A stretch of DNA of 64,000 nt, from the NCBI GenBank assembly GCA_016743235.1, contig VRZD01000024.1:1-64000 (forward strand), given 5' to 3'. The notes beneath the pieces are model-generated. The model was not told where the DNA came from. It was given only the letters and a program-made list of their open reading frames with translations, and searched no databases. Shown here piece after piece: positions 43,743 through 52,904 of this stretch. Positions within the stretch are counted from its first letter, which is position 1; every line of letters begins with the position of its first letter. The translations under genes and the position numbers were made by a program. The DNA comes from Pantanalinema sp. GBBB05. Its GTDB lineage: Bacteria > Cyanobacteriota > Cyanobacteriia > Leptolyngbyales > Leptolyngbyaceae.

Positions 43743-45329
43743 ATGGTGAGCAACATCTTAAAAGATAAATCGCTACAAGGGCGGATCATGTCTGCCTTTT
43801 TGATCATGGGCGGACTGGTTCTGATCGTCGCCTTAGTTGGATTGATTTCAACCTTCCGTTTAAACAGCAATATTGACACCTTGGGAAATAACAGCTTGCC
43901 TAGCTTAATTGGACTATGGAAGGTTAATGAAGGACAAACGCAAATTGAGTCATCCGAGCGCACATTGCTGGTTGCTGGACTCTCTGCCCAGGAACGACAA
44001 ACCGAACTTGCTCGCATCAAGTCAGCCTGGAATCAAATTGATGAGGGATTTAAGCAGTACGATGCTACTCCACGTATGGCTGAAGAAGATCGCAATTACA
44101 AGAAATTGCTCAACAACTGGGATAAGTGGAAAAATGACCATGAAGAGTTTCTCAAACTCGATCAGCAGTTTGAGGACCTAGGCGTGTTTCACCCGTTTGC
44201 TCGTCAACTGGAACTGCAACGGCAAGGCAGAAGTGACTCAACGGATATGGCAACAGCGCGAAAAGCCAGTGAGTTGCTCAATCAAATGCGCAATCTTACA
44301 AAAGCGAATCGAGTTACATTTGAAGCCGCAACGACATCCATTTTAGACTCACTAAAAATCAACGAGATAGTCGCAGAAGAATCAGAGAAATCAGCGGTTC
44401 AAGATGGTCGCCAAGCCCAATTTCTATCAGTTGTTGCGATAATTGTTGGACCCATTATCGCAATTATTTTTGGACGATTTATTAGCCGTGCCCTCGCCCG
44501 CCAGATCCAAAAATCTGTTGTGCAGATCACTACATCCGCAACCCAAATTGCTGCCTCTGGCAAAGAGTTAGAAGCAACGGTAGCCGAGCAACTGGCCTCA
44601 ACGAATGAAGTGACGGCAACCGCCCATCAAATTGCGGCGACCTCTAGAAGCTTAGTGCAAACGATGGAGCAGGTGGGTGGAATGTCTCAAGCAACCGCTC
44701 AAGCTGCTAATGATAGTCAGGATGAACTGACGGACATGGAAGGAGTGATGCGCCAGTTGTCAGATGCAACCACCTCCATTTCTTCCAAGCTGGGTGTGAT
44801 GAACAGCAAAGCTGGCAACATCAATAATGTGGTGGTCACGATTACAAAAGTGGCTGATCAAACCAGCATTTTATCGCTCAACGCTGCGATCGAAGCGGAG
44901 AAAGCTGGAGAATACGGGGCAGGATTTGCGGTGGTGGCACGGGAAATTCGGCGTCTGGCAAACCAAACGGCTGTTGCCACGTTGGAGATTGAACAGATTG
45001 TTAAAGATATGCAATCTGCCGTAACAGTAGGCGTGATGGAGATGGATAAATTTAATCGCTCTGTCACCGATAGTGTCGATCGGGTTAGCAAGATCAGTGA
45101 CCAGATTGGCGAAGTGATCAACAAAGTGCAGAGTTTACCTCCCCGCTTTGAGCAAGTCCGACACAGCATCGAAGAGCAATCGGAAGGTGCCCAGCAAATT
45201 AGTGAAGCGATGGAGCAACTGAGTCAAGCTTCTGAGCAAACTGCCGATGCTTTGCGAGAAACCAATAACGCCTTGGACCAACTTGATGATGCAGCACGGG
45301 GATTGCAAGCCACTATTGCCCAGAAGTAA
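43743..45329 (+). CDS. Methyl-accepting chemotaxis protein (WspA-like receptor)
   Basis: A 528-residue membrane receptor. The first helix is MSAFLIMGGLVLIVALVGLIS (about 18-40), followed by a four-helix-bundle periplasmic sensor (about 45-210). The second helix is LSVVAIIVGPIIAIIFGRFI (about 222-242). The signalling tip ILSLNAAIEAEKAGEYGAGFAVVAREIRRLANQT is the conserved hairpin for CheW/CheA binding. It lies between cheR and the second cheW. The ligand is unknown; Wsp receptors respond to surface contact, but transfer of that sense is inference. Confidence 0.94.
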   Translation: MVSNILKDKSLQGRIMSAFLIMGGLVLIVALVGLISTFRLNSNIDTLGNNSLPSLIGLWKVNEGQTQIESSERTLLVAGLSAQERQTELARIKSAWNQIDEGFKQYDATPRMAEEDRNYKKLLNNWDKWKNDHEEFLKLDQQFEDLGVFHPFARQLELQRQGRSDSTDMATARKASELLNQMRNLTKANRVTFEAATTSILDSLKINEIVAEESEKSAVQDGRQAQFLSVVAIIVGPIIAIIFGRFISRALARQIQKSVVQITTSATQIAASGKELEATVAEQLASTNEVTATAHQIAATSRSLVQTMEQVGGMSQATAQAANDSQDELTDMEGVMRQLSDATTSISSKLGVMNSKAGNINNVVVTITKVADQTSILSLNAAIEAEKAGEYGAGFAVVAREIRRLANQTAVATLEIEQIVKDMQSAVTVGVMEMDKFNRSVTDSVDRVSKISDQIGEVINKVQSLPPRFEQVRHSIEEQSEGAQQISEAMEQLSQASEQTADALRETNNALDQLDDAARGLQATIAQK

Positions 45330-45341
45330 GGAGCATCCATT

Positions 45342-46076
45342 GTGTTTGAGTCTTTAACTTCAGAATCTGCCACGATTCATCCCCCAATCTTGAACGATTG
45401 TTGGAATCAGATTGGCGTGATGGGCGATCGATCGTGTCGTGAACTCAAAACCGTGATTCACTGTCACGATTGTCCGGTTTATGCGGCAGTGGGTGATAGT
45501 TTACTGGAACGCGAACCACCTGCTAACTATATTAGTGAGTGGATTGACATTCTAGCGGAAACGGCTCCAGAGGCAGAAGCATCTGAGAGTAATGGAGCGC
45601 TTGTTCTAGCAGAAGAAGCTATTTCGATCATGATTTTCCGGTTAGGCAACCAGAAGCTAGCACTTCCAGTGCGAATTTTGCAAGAAGTTACCCATCCCTG
45701 TTTAATTCAGCCCCTGCCGCATCGCAGTAACCAGCTATTTCTAGGCTTAGTTAATATTCGGGGTGAAACCTTGCTGTGTGCCTCGCTCAGTCATCTATTA
45801 AACCTGGAATCTCCTCAAGAAAAAGCGACCACCACACCTATTGAAAATACTAAACGCATGATGGTGGCTGGACAGAGTGAGGAAAAATGGGTGTTCCCCG
45901 TCGATGAAGTGTATGGCACCTATCGATTTCATCTGAGTGAACTGCGAGATGCCCCCGTTGTGATTACCAAAGCGACAGAAGCATATACACAGGGGGTGAT
46001 TCACTGGGAGGGGAATAAGGTGAATTATCTCGATTCTGAACTGCTGTTCTATACCCTCAATCACAAAATTTTGTAG
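45342..46076 (+). CDS. CheW-like coupling protein with N-terminal extension (WspD position)
   Basis: A 244-residue protein starting at GTG. Residues 1-90 include a Cys-rich patch (DRSCRELKTVIHCHDCPVYAAVGDSLLERE) seen in WspD-like proteins. The CheW domain starts near 100 (IMIFRLGNQKLALPVRILQEVTHP) and ends with GVIHWEGNKVNYLD. It joins the receptor to the CheA kinase. Spacing to both neighbours is 12-14 bases, indicating one transcript. Confidence 0.88.
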   Translation: MFESLTSESATIHPPILNDCWNQIGVMGDRSCRELKTVIHCHDCPVYAAVGDSLLEREPPANYISEWIDILAETAPEAEASESNGALVLAEEAISIMIFRLGNQKLALPVRILQEVTHPCLIQPLPHRSNQLFLGLVNIRGETLLCASLSHLLNLESPQEKATTTPIENTKRMMVAGQSEEKWVFPVDEVYGTYRFHLSELRDAPVVITKATEAYTQGVIHWEGNKVNYLDSELLFYTLNHKIL

Positions 46077-46090
46077 GAGATGGAGTCGAG

Positions 46091-49066
46091 ATGAGTGAGT
46101 ACTCCAAGCTAGATTTGTTCCATCGTGAGGTGAATACTCATGTTACGGCTCTGAAGCAAATTCTGACTGTGCTCAAAACCCAACCGTTCGCCGCCGCAGA
46201 ACTGGATCAAGCCGCACGATCGTTGCACTCCCTCTGGGGGACTGCCAGCCTGGTTGAGCTAGAAGCGGCAGCAAACCTTGCCCAGGTGATGAAAGACTGC
46301 TTTGTCGGAGCCATGAATCAAACCGTGCAGTTAGGTGAGGAACAAATTGATGTGTTGCTGCATGGAGGGGACTTACTCTTAAGCATGAGTCGTGTGGCTG
46401 ATGGCACACTTGAGCAATGGCTATCTGATCATGCTTGGGATCTCGCCACAACGCAGAAAACGATTGCGATTATTGCTGGGGCAAATCACCCATCATTTGC
46501 AAGTGCAAGTAAGACAGCTCCTGCCATTGCCACGTTCCCGGATCGACCATCAGAGCGTAATGTTGTGCCCTCTCCGGACAATGAGGCGATCGATCCGATT
46601 CAGCACAGCCAGGAGCTAGATTCAACAGCACTCACAGTAGAGACGCAAGAGCCTCAATCCCTGCAAACTTATGTAGAATCGATCGCGGCGTTACCTGCTC
46701 CCGTTGCTCCAGCACCTGCTGAGCCTATTTCCACAAATCTTGCAGCCATTCTCAGCAGCGATGATGGCTCCATGATGGATTTATTTCGTTTGGAGGCAGA
46801 GGCGCAGGTTAGTATTCTTAACGATGGACTACTGGCATTAGAAGGGAATGTCCACTCTGGGCAAGCCCTGGAAACTCTGATGCGAGCGGCTCATTCGATC
46901 AAAGGTTCAGCGCGAATTGTGGCGTTAGATGCAGTGGTCAACCTGGCTCATGTCATGGAAGATTGCTTCGTTGCCGCTCAAAATAAAACGATCGCCCTGA
47001 CTTCCGATCACGTGGACGTGCTGCTGCAAGGTGTAGATTTGCTCCAAGGGATTAGCCAGGTTAGCAATGCTGACCTGCCTAACTGGCTGGCTCGAAAGCA
47101 ACTTGAATTTGCTCAAACTCGATCGCTGATTGCTACTATCCTCGATCCCAACACTCCTACGCCTGTCCCCGTTGCTACCACCCCTCCTACTGCGCCTCTA
47201 GTGGCTGTTCCTACTGCCTCGGAATCTATCACTTTATCTAACCAGCTAGACACGACCGCAACCGTAGCAACAGCTCCAGCCCGACTAGAGAAGGTAGAAG
47301 TCACTCCTACAGAACCAACACTGGGTCAGGATCGGGTAGTGAGAGTCAGTGCCGAAAACCTGAACCGAATTATGGGACTGGCTGGAGAATCACTGATTGA
47401 GGCAAACTGGTTACAGCCCCATGCAGATTCAATGACCTCGCTGAAGTGGCGACTAGTTGATTTATCCCGCAAACTAGAACAATTGCAGGATGTACTGGAT
47501 CGTAGTACTTATCAAGACGATGCCCGAGGCTTTTTAGAGCAAGCTCGGCAAAAAGAACAAGAATGTTTGGGGTTTCTGAGCGATCGCCTGAATGAATTAG
47601 AACTGTATGCCCAGCGAACGGCGAATTTGAGCGATCGCTTATACCGGGAAGTGATCTCTTCTCACATGCGCCCCTTTGCCGATGGTGTGCAGGGTTTTCC
47701 GCGCATGATTCGAGATTTGGCCCGCAAGTTGAATAAACAAGTCCGGTTGGAGGTGTTAGGGAAATCTACATCGGTCGATCGCGATATTCTCAAGAAGCTG
47801 GAAGCCCCGCTCACACATATTCTGCGAAATGCAGCCGATCATGGCATTGAGTTACCTGAAGAGCGCCTTGCTACCGGAAAACCGGCTGAAGGGACCATTC
47901 GGTTAGAAGCCTTTCACCGGGGCGGTATGCTAGCCATTACGATTGCTGATGATGGGTGTGGGATTAATCCTGACTGGTTGCGGCAGAAAGTTATCAACAA
48001 AAAACTAGCAACTCCAGAAATGGTGGCGCAGATGAAAGATGCAGAGTTACTGGAATTCATCTTTTTGCCAGGGTTCTCAACGGCTAAGCAAGTCACGGAG
48101 ATCTCAGGGCGTGGAGTTGGGTTAGACATTGCCAAAAGCATGGCACAGGAGGTCGGCGGCACTGTACGAGCAGTTTCTCATGTCGGCAAGGGGACTAGCT
48201 TTCACTTTCAATTGCCACTGACGCTGTCAGTGGTGCGGACACTGCTAGTGGAAATTTCAGGCAACCCCTACGCGGTTCCTTTAGCCCGGATTGATCAGGT
48301 GTTGACGGTGGAGCCATCCCAGATCTTCGATATCGAAAACCGGCAGTACTTCACGATGAATCAGCAAAATATTGGCGTCATCCCCGCTTATCAAGTCCTG
48401 GATCTACCATCATCAGATACTCATTCCGAGGTGGTATCGATCGTGGTGATTAGTGAGCAGTCGAATGCCTATGGATTAGTAGTGGATCAGTTCCTGGGTG
48501 AGCGGGATTTAGTGGTGCGTCCCCTTGATCCCCGGTTGGGTAAAGTTCCGGATATTAGTGCTACATCATTACTCGGTGATGGCACTCCCGTCCTGATTGT
48601 CGATGTTTCCGATATGGTGCGATCAATCGATGCCATCCTCAATAACGAGAAGGTCGCGAGAGTTGGCAGTGAAACAACGACAGCCATGCAGGATCAGCGG
48701 AAGAAGATTCTTGTGGTCGATGATTCGATCACCGTCCGGGAGATGGAACGGAAGCTTTTGGAAAACCGGGGTTACAGCGTGGACATTGCCGTGAATGGGG
48801 CAGAGGGATGGAATGCTATTCGCACGAATTCCTATGATTTGGTTGTGAGTGATATTGATATGCCCAAAATGAACGGGATTGAACTTGTGCGGCAGATTAA
48901 AAGTCACTCTCGATTACAGGATCTACCCGTGATCATTGTGTCTTACCGCGATCGCGAAGAAGATCGAATTCAGGGATTGGAAGCAGGGGCGGACTACTAC
49001 CTGACAAAGAGTAGTTTTCACGATGAAACGTTTGTGGGTGCTGTGATGGATTTAATTGGAAAGTGA
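46091..49066 (+). CDS. Hybrid CheA histidine kinase with two HPt domains and receiver (WspE-like)
   Basis: A 991-residue signalling hub. HPt1 is at about 1-130 (phospho-His in ARSLHSLWGTASL) and HPt2 at about 230-340 (RAAHSIKGSARIV). A Pro-rich linker follows. Next come the dimer/regulatory and ATPase regions: ILRNAADHGIELPEER (N box), DDGCGIN (G1) and GRGVGLDIAKSMA (G2). The CheW-like P5 domain is near 700-850. The C-terminal receiver is at about 870-990, with the acceptor Asp in DLVVSDIDMPKMNG. Two HPt modules are more than the single one usual in WspE. Confidence 0.93.
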   Translation: MSEYSKLDLFHREVNTHVTALKQILTVLKTQPFAAAELDQAARSLHSLWGTASLVELEAAANLAQVMKDCFVGAMNQTVQLGEEQIDVLLHGGDLLLSMSRVADGTLEQWLSDHAWDLATTQKTIAIIAGANHPSFASASKTAPAIATFPDRPSERNVVPSPDNEAIDPIQHSQELDSTALTVETQEPQSLQTYVESIAALPAPVAPAPAEPISTNLAAILSSDDGSMMDLFRLEAEAQVSILNDGLLALEGNVHSGQALETLMRAAHSIKGSARIVALDAVVNLAHVMEDCFVAAQNKTIALTSDHVDVLLQGVDLLQGISQVSNADLPNWLARKQLEFAQTRSLIATILDPNTPTPVPVATTPPTAPLVAVPTASESITLSNQLDTTATVATAPARLEKVEVTPTEPTLGQDRVVRVSAENLNRIMGLAGESLIEANWLQPHADSMTSLKWRLVDLSRKLEQLQDVLDRSTYQDDARGFLEQARQKEQECLGFLSDRLNELELYAQRTANLSDRLYREVISSHMRPFADGVQGFPRMIRDLARKLNKQVRLEVLGKSTSVDRDILKKLEAPLTHILRNAADHGIELPEERLATGKPAEGTIRLEAFHRGGMLAITIADDGCGINPDWLRQKVINKKLATPEMVAQMKDAELLEFIFLPGFSTAKQVTEISGRGVGLDIAKSMAQEVGGTVRAVSHVGKGTSFHFQLPLTLSVVRTLLVEISGNPYAVPLARIDQVLTVEPSQIFDIENRQYFTMNQQNIGVIPAYQVLDLPSSDTHSEVVSIVVISEQSNAYGLVVDQFLGERDLVVRPLDPRLGKVPDISATSLLGDGTPVLIVDVSDMVRSIDAILNNEKVARVGSETTTAMQDQRKKILVVDDSITVREMERKLLENRGYSVDIAVNGAEGWNAIRTNSYDLVVSDIDMPKMNGIELVRQIKSHSRLQDLPVIIVSYRDREEDRIQGLEAGADYYLTKSSFHDETFVGAVMDLIGK

Positions 49067-49067
49067 T

Positions 49068-50123
49068 ATGAAAATTGCGATCGTCAATGACTTAGCAATT
49101 GCTGTGACTGCCTTACGAAAAGTGGTGCAGACAGTTCCAGAGTATCAGGTAGTCTGGACGGCAAAGGATGGCGCAGAGGCCGTTGCTCGCTGTGCTGAAA
49201 ATCGACCGGATTTAATTTTGATGGATCTGCTGATGCCGGTAATGGATGGGGTAGAAGCAACACGGCAAATCATGAAAGCCTCACCCTGCGGTATTTTAGT
49301 CGTCACTTCTAGCACTGATAAGCACGTCAGCCGTGTATATGAGGCGATGTGTTATGGAGCGTTAGATGCGGTAGATACTCCAGTCTTACATACATCCGAT
49401 GCGGCTCAATCTGCCCAAGCCCTCCTGACTAAAATCGCCACTCTACGGAAATTAATCAAACCCACTTCGTTAACCCGTTCCAAGTCATCAGCTTTCTCCT
49501 CAACAGATTCATCCAGAAAACCATCTTCATTAGAACGATCGACACTTTCATCAACGGCTCCACCCATTATTGCGATTGGATCTTCTACGGGCGGTCCCAA
49601 AGCATTAGCAACTGTGCTCTCCAAATTACCGATCGGGTTTAATGCCGCGATCGCAGTCGTACAACATGTGGATGCCCAGTTTTCGGCTGGTTTAGTGTCT
49701 TGGCTTAACCAGCAGATTAATTTACCTGTACGGGTAGCGAGAGCTGGAGAATCCTTAGAACCAGGCACCGTTTTAGTCGCAGGCACGAATGATCACCTGT
49801 ACGTTAAACCCGATCTCACCTTAGGTCACACCAGAGATCCAATTGACTATCCCTATCGTCCCTCCGTGGATGTGTTTTTCAAGAGTTTGGCAGATCACTG
49901 GACGCGGCGTGGAACGGCTGTGCTTCTGACCGGCATGGGACGTGACGGAGCTGAAGGGTTACAGGCATTGCGTGACCGGGGGTGGCATACAATCGCCCAG
50001 AGCAAAGAGAGTTGTGTTGTTTACGGCATGCCCAAAGCGGCTGTGGAATTGAATGCGGCAGTAGAAGTGTTGTCCCCCGATGCGATCGCTACAACACTAC
50101 AAGGACTCAAATCAAAACGTTAA
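49068..50123 (+). CDS. CheB protein-glutamate methylesterase (WspF-like)
   Basis: A 351-residue response regulator. The ATG at 49068 follows the cheA stop by one base. The receiver has its acceptor Asp in LILMDLLMPVMDGVEATRQI. The effector domain has the catalytic Ser in IAIGSSTGGPKALATVL, His in VVQHVDAQFSAGLVSWL, and the Asp region LLTGMGRDGAEGLQALRDRGWHTIAQSKES. It removes methyl groups from the receptor, opposing the CheR. In Wsp systems its loss locks signalling on. Confidence 0.94.
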   Translation: MKIAIVNDLAIAVTALRKVVQTVPEYQVVWTAKDGAEAVARCAENRPDLILMDLLMPVMDGVEATRQIMKASPCGILVVTSSTDKHVSRVYEAMCYGALDAVDTPVLHTSDAAQSAQALLTKIATLRKLIKPTSLTRSKSSAFSSTDSSRKPSSLERSTLSSTAPPIIAIGSSTGGPKALATVLSKLPIGFNAAIAVVQHVDAQFSAGLVSWLNQQINLPVRVARAGESLEPGTVLVAGTNDHLYVKPDLTLGHTRDPIDYPYRPSVDVFFKSLADHWTRRGTAVLLTGMGRDGAEGLQALRDRGWHTIAQSKESCVVYGMPKAAVELNAAVEVLSPDAIATTLQGLKSKR

Positions 50124-50144
50124 TATTCTATCCAAATACCCCCA

Positions 50145-51656
50145 ATGGACGACCAAATTACGGTTCTACTGATTGACGACCAATCCATGATCGCAGAAGC
50201 GATTCGACGGATGCTGGCTCCTGAAGCAGATATAGCTTTTCACTATTGCGGTGACCCGACTCAAGCACTCAAAGCGGCCGCTAACTGTCAGCCCACCGTC
50301 ATTTTGCAAGACCTAGTGATGCCACAGATGGAAGGGTTACTGCTGGTTGAGTTTCTGCGATCGCGCGATGCTCCGACCCATCAGACACCGCTAATTGTGC
50401 TGTCTAGTAAGGAAGATCCGGTGATCAAAGCCAAAGCCTTTGAATTAGGGGCTAATGATTATTTGGTGAAGCTGCCCGATCCTAGAGAACTAATTGCCCG
50501 CATTCGCTACCACTCCAAAGCCTACGTTAACTTCCTCAAACGGCAAGAAGCTGAGGCGTTGTTCAAAGCGGAAATTTTGCGCCAGGCGGCTTACATTGAG
50601 CAGGTTGGTAAAGTGACAACGGCGGCATCAGATGTGGAGCGAGATGCATTTCAACCGGACAAATTGGCGGAAGTTGCCAAACGCAGTGATGAACTGGGAC
50701 AACTGGCGCGAGTCTTTACCCACATGGTGCAGACGGTGAAAGCACGGGAACAAGAAATGTTGGAAGCCAACCACAAGCTAGAAGAATTGCTGACCGCTTA
50801 TGGGCGTTATGTCCCCAATGATTACTTACGCTTTCTCCGCAAAAAGAGTATTACAGACGTACAGTTGGGTGATCATGTCAGCAAAGTGATGGCTGTGATG
50901 TTTTCGGATATCCGCTCCTTTACCACTCTGTCAGAAAGCATGACTCCCAGAGAAAACTTTGCGTTCGTTAATGCCTATCTAAAGCGCGTCAGTCCTGAGA
51001 TCCGCAACAATCACGGGTTGATTGTCAAATTTCTAGGTGATGGCATGATGGCGGTATTTCCAGAAAGTGCTGATGATGCGATCGCCGCTGGTGTTGCCAT
51101 GTTTAGAGCGGTTGAGTTATACAACCAGGAGCGTCAGCAGGATGGACGTTTACCCATTAATGTCGGAATCGGTGTTCATGTGGGACACATGATGTTAGGC
51201 ATGGTGGGGGAGGAAGGCCGAATGCAGGGCGATGCCTTCTCGGACAATGTCAATTTAACGGCTCGCCTGGAAGGGTTGACCAAGTTTTATGGCGTATCGC
51301 TGTTAATGTCGGGGCAGGCACTTGAACATCTCAGCCATCTCGAAAACTATGAAATCCGCTTTTTAGACCGGGCGATCGTCAAAGGACGCAATGAGCCCAT
51401 ATCCGTCTATGAAGTTCTGGATGCAGAGGATGAAGTGGTACGATCGCTCAAACTACAAACCAAACTGGCTTTTGAACAGGGGTTAGAGGGCTATCGCACA
51501 GGAGATTTAACCGGTGCAAAAGCGGCTTTTGAACAGGTTCTGACCGTCAATCCGGCAGATAAAACAGCAAAACTGTATCTGGAGCGAGTTGAGATATTGA
51601 GCGATCGAGGACTTCCGGAAAACTGGAATGGAGTATGGACATTCAGTGAAAAGTGA
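50145..51656 (+). CDS. Response regulator with class III nucleotide cyclase output (in the WspR slot)
   Basis: A 503-residue protein. The receiver (1-125) is WspR-like: PTVILQDLVMPQMEGLLLV, IVLSSKEDPVIKAKAFELGANDYLVKLPDP and LIARIRYHS. A coiled linker and HAMP-like helix (about 150-215) lead to a class III cyclase: VMFSDIRSFTTLSESMTPREN, then VKFLGDGMMAVF with the second metal Asp, VGHMMLGMVGEEGRMQGDAFSDNVNLTARLEGL with the Asn/Arg pair. The Lys of KFLGD and the Asp of FSDN suggest ATP preference, hence cAMP. The tail has a TPR-like helix pair (about 430-490). No GGDEF domain is present. Confidence 0.9.
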   Translation: MDDQITVLLIDDQSMIAEAIRRMLAPEADIAFHYCGDPTQALKAAANCQPTVILQDLVMPQMEGLLLVEFLRSRDAPTHQTPLIVLSSKEDPVIKAKAFELGANDYLVKLPDPRELIARIRYHSKAYVNFLKRQEAEALFKAEILRQAAYIEQVGKVTTAASDVERDAFQPDKLAEVAKRSDELGQLARVFTHMVQTVKAREQEMLEANHKLEELLTAYGRYVPNDYLRFLRKKSITDVQLGDHVSKVMAVMFSDIRSFTTLSESMTPRENFAFVNAYLKRVSPEIRNNHGLIVKFLGDGMMAVFPESADDAIAAGVAMFRAVELYNQERQQDGRLPINVGIGVHVGHMMLGMVGEEGRMQGDAFSDNVNLTARLEGLTKFYGVSLLMSGQALEHLSHLENYEIRFLDRAIVKGRNEPISVYEVLDAEDEVVRSLKLQTKLAFEQGLEGYRTGDLTGAKAAFEQVLTVNPADKTAKLYLERVEILSDRGLPENWNGVWTFSEK

Positions 51657-51905
51657 TTGGGTAATACACTTCGACCAAATTGCTCCTTGAACATACGCAA
51701 CACTGCGATTAGACCACAGCGTTTGAGTAGAGTGTTCTCGGATAGAGTAAACAGATTTCTGAAATAACCCAGCAAACAAAGAGTCCAAAAGTACCTCCGG
51801 TCAAAGACCCGAAACATACCTGTGTTGCAACAGCAAAGCGAGATCTCCTAACTAAATAATGAATCGGGTTGGCTGTTGTGCTACCAAATTACACAAATAA
51901 GTTTT

Positions 51906-52883
51906 CTAGTCATACTGAATAATTCCTTGGGCGATCTTACAACCCTGACAAGGTTCTGGAATTTGTCCCTGTGTCAATTCTTGCGCTAGTGCTGCCCGTT
52001 TCTGAAGCAGTTCCTCTTTGCTTAATTCCGTTAATTTCCCAAATGACCAACGTTCACCCTTTACCATACAACAAGGTGTAAGGCGACCGTGTCGATCGAG
52101 ATTAATCCCGGATCTTAGCCATGGACAGTTCGTTAATTTTCCTTGGGCTTGTTCGTCCAGTGTTGGCTTAAACAACTGATCATAAAAGTGAGCGATCGCC
52201 GATTTTTCTTGCCAAATTTTCTGCACCACCTCGCTGCTCATATAGCGTTGATATTCCGCTCCATGTTGCTTGCGCTCCAGATATTCCCCCTGGAATTCTT
52301 GACTATAAAACTGAGAATATTGGGGCATTCGGTTTAAGGATTGAATTGCAATTCCTCCATCCATTCCTGAGTCAATATAGAACTGAAAAATGTTAGGTAA
52401 GTCCTGCAATGTTGAAGCTAAAACCGTTAAGGCAACACCAACACTGGGGCGAGTTAATCCTAAACGAGATCGTTCCGTTAATAATCGTGTGATTCCCCTC
52501 TGTACATTTTCAAAAGAACTGCCACGAATCTGTTTAAATTTTGCAGGATTTGTGGTTTCTAGAGAAATACGGATAGAAGCAATATTACTCTCTAAAATTC
52601 GTTGGACATTCTGAATCGTTAACAGGCTACCATTTGTAATAAAAGAAATATGAATATCTCTCTGGCTAGCTAGATCCACCATTTCAAAAAACTGAGGATG
52701 AATGAGTGGTTCTCCTTCTCCCTGTAATTCCATATATTTAATTTCTGGAAACAAGTCTAAAAATTTTTGAAATTGTTCTAGAGATAAATTACTTTGATCC
52801 ATCGATCGCCCACAGCAAAAGCCACAGGTAAAATTACATTTTGTAGTTGGTTCTACTTGAGCAAAAATAACTTGTTCATTCAT
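51906..52883 (-). CDS. Radical SAM/SPASM-type peptide-modifying enzyme
   Basis: A 325-residue iron-sulfur enzyme. The radical SAM cluster motif CNFTCGFC (Cys16, 20, 23) is followed by ELQGEGEPLIHPQFFEMVD. A second Cys set occurs from about 250 on: CPWLRSGINLDRHGRLTPCC and a final CQGCK, indicating a SPASM-like domain with auxiliary clusters. It is the last gene of a minus-strand set holding three glycosyltransferases and a double-glycine precursor peptide, so it probably acts on that peptide. The chemistry (epimerisation, crosslink or other) cannot be told. Confidence 0.85.
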   Translation of the reverse strand: MNEQVIFAQVEPTTKCNFTCGFCCGRSMDQSNLSLEQFQKFLDLFPEIKYMELQGEGEPLIHPQFFEMVDLASQRDIHISFITNGSLLTIQNVQRILESNIASIRISLETTNPAKFKQIRGSSFENVQRGITRLLTERSRLGLTRPSVGVALTVLASTLQDLPNIFQFYIDSGMDGGIAIQSLNRMPQYSQFYSQEFQGEYLERKQHGAEYQRYMSSEVVQKIWQEKSAIAHFYDQLFKPTLDEQAQGKLTNCPWLRSGINLDRHGRLTPCCMVKGERWSFGKLTELSKEELLQKRAALAQELTQGQIPEPCQGCKIAQGIIQYD

Positions 52884-52904
52884 TTCATTAAAGGTTATTA
52901 AACG

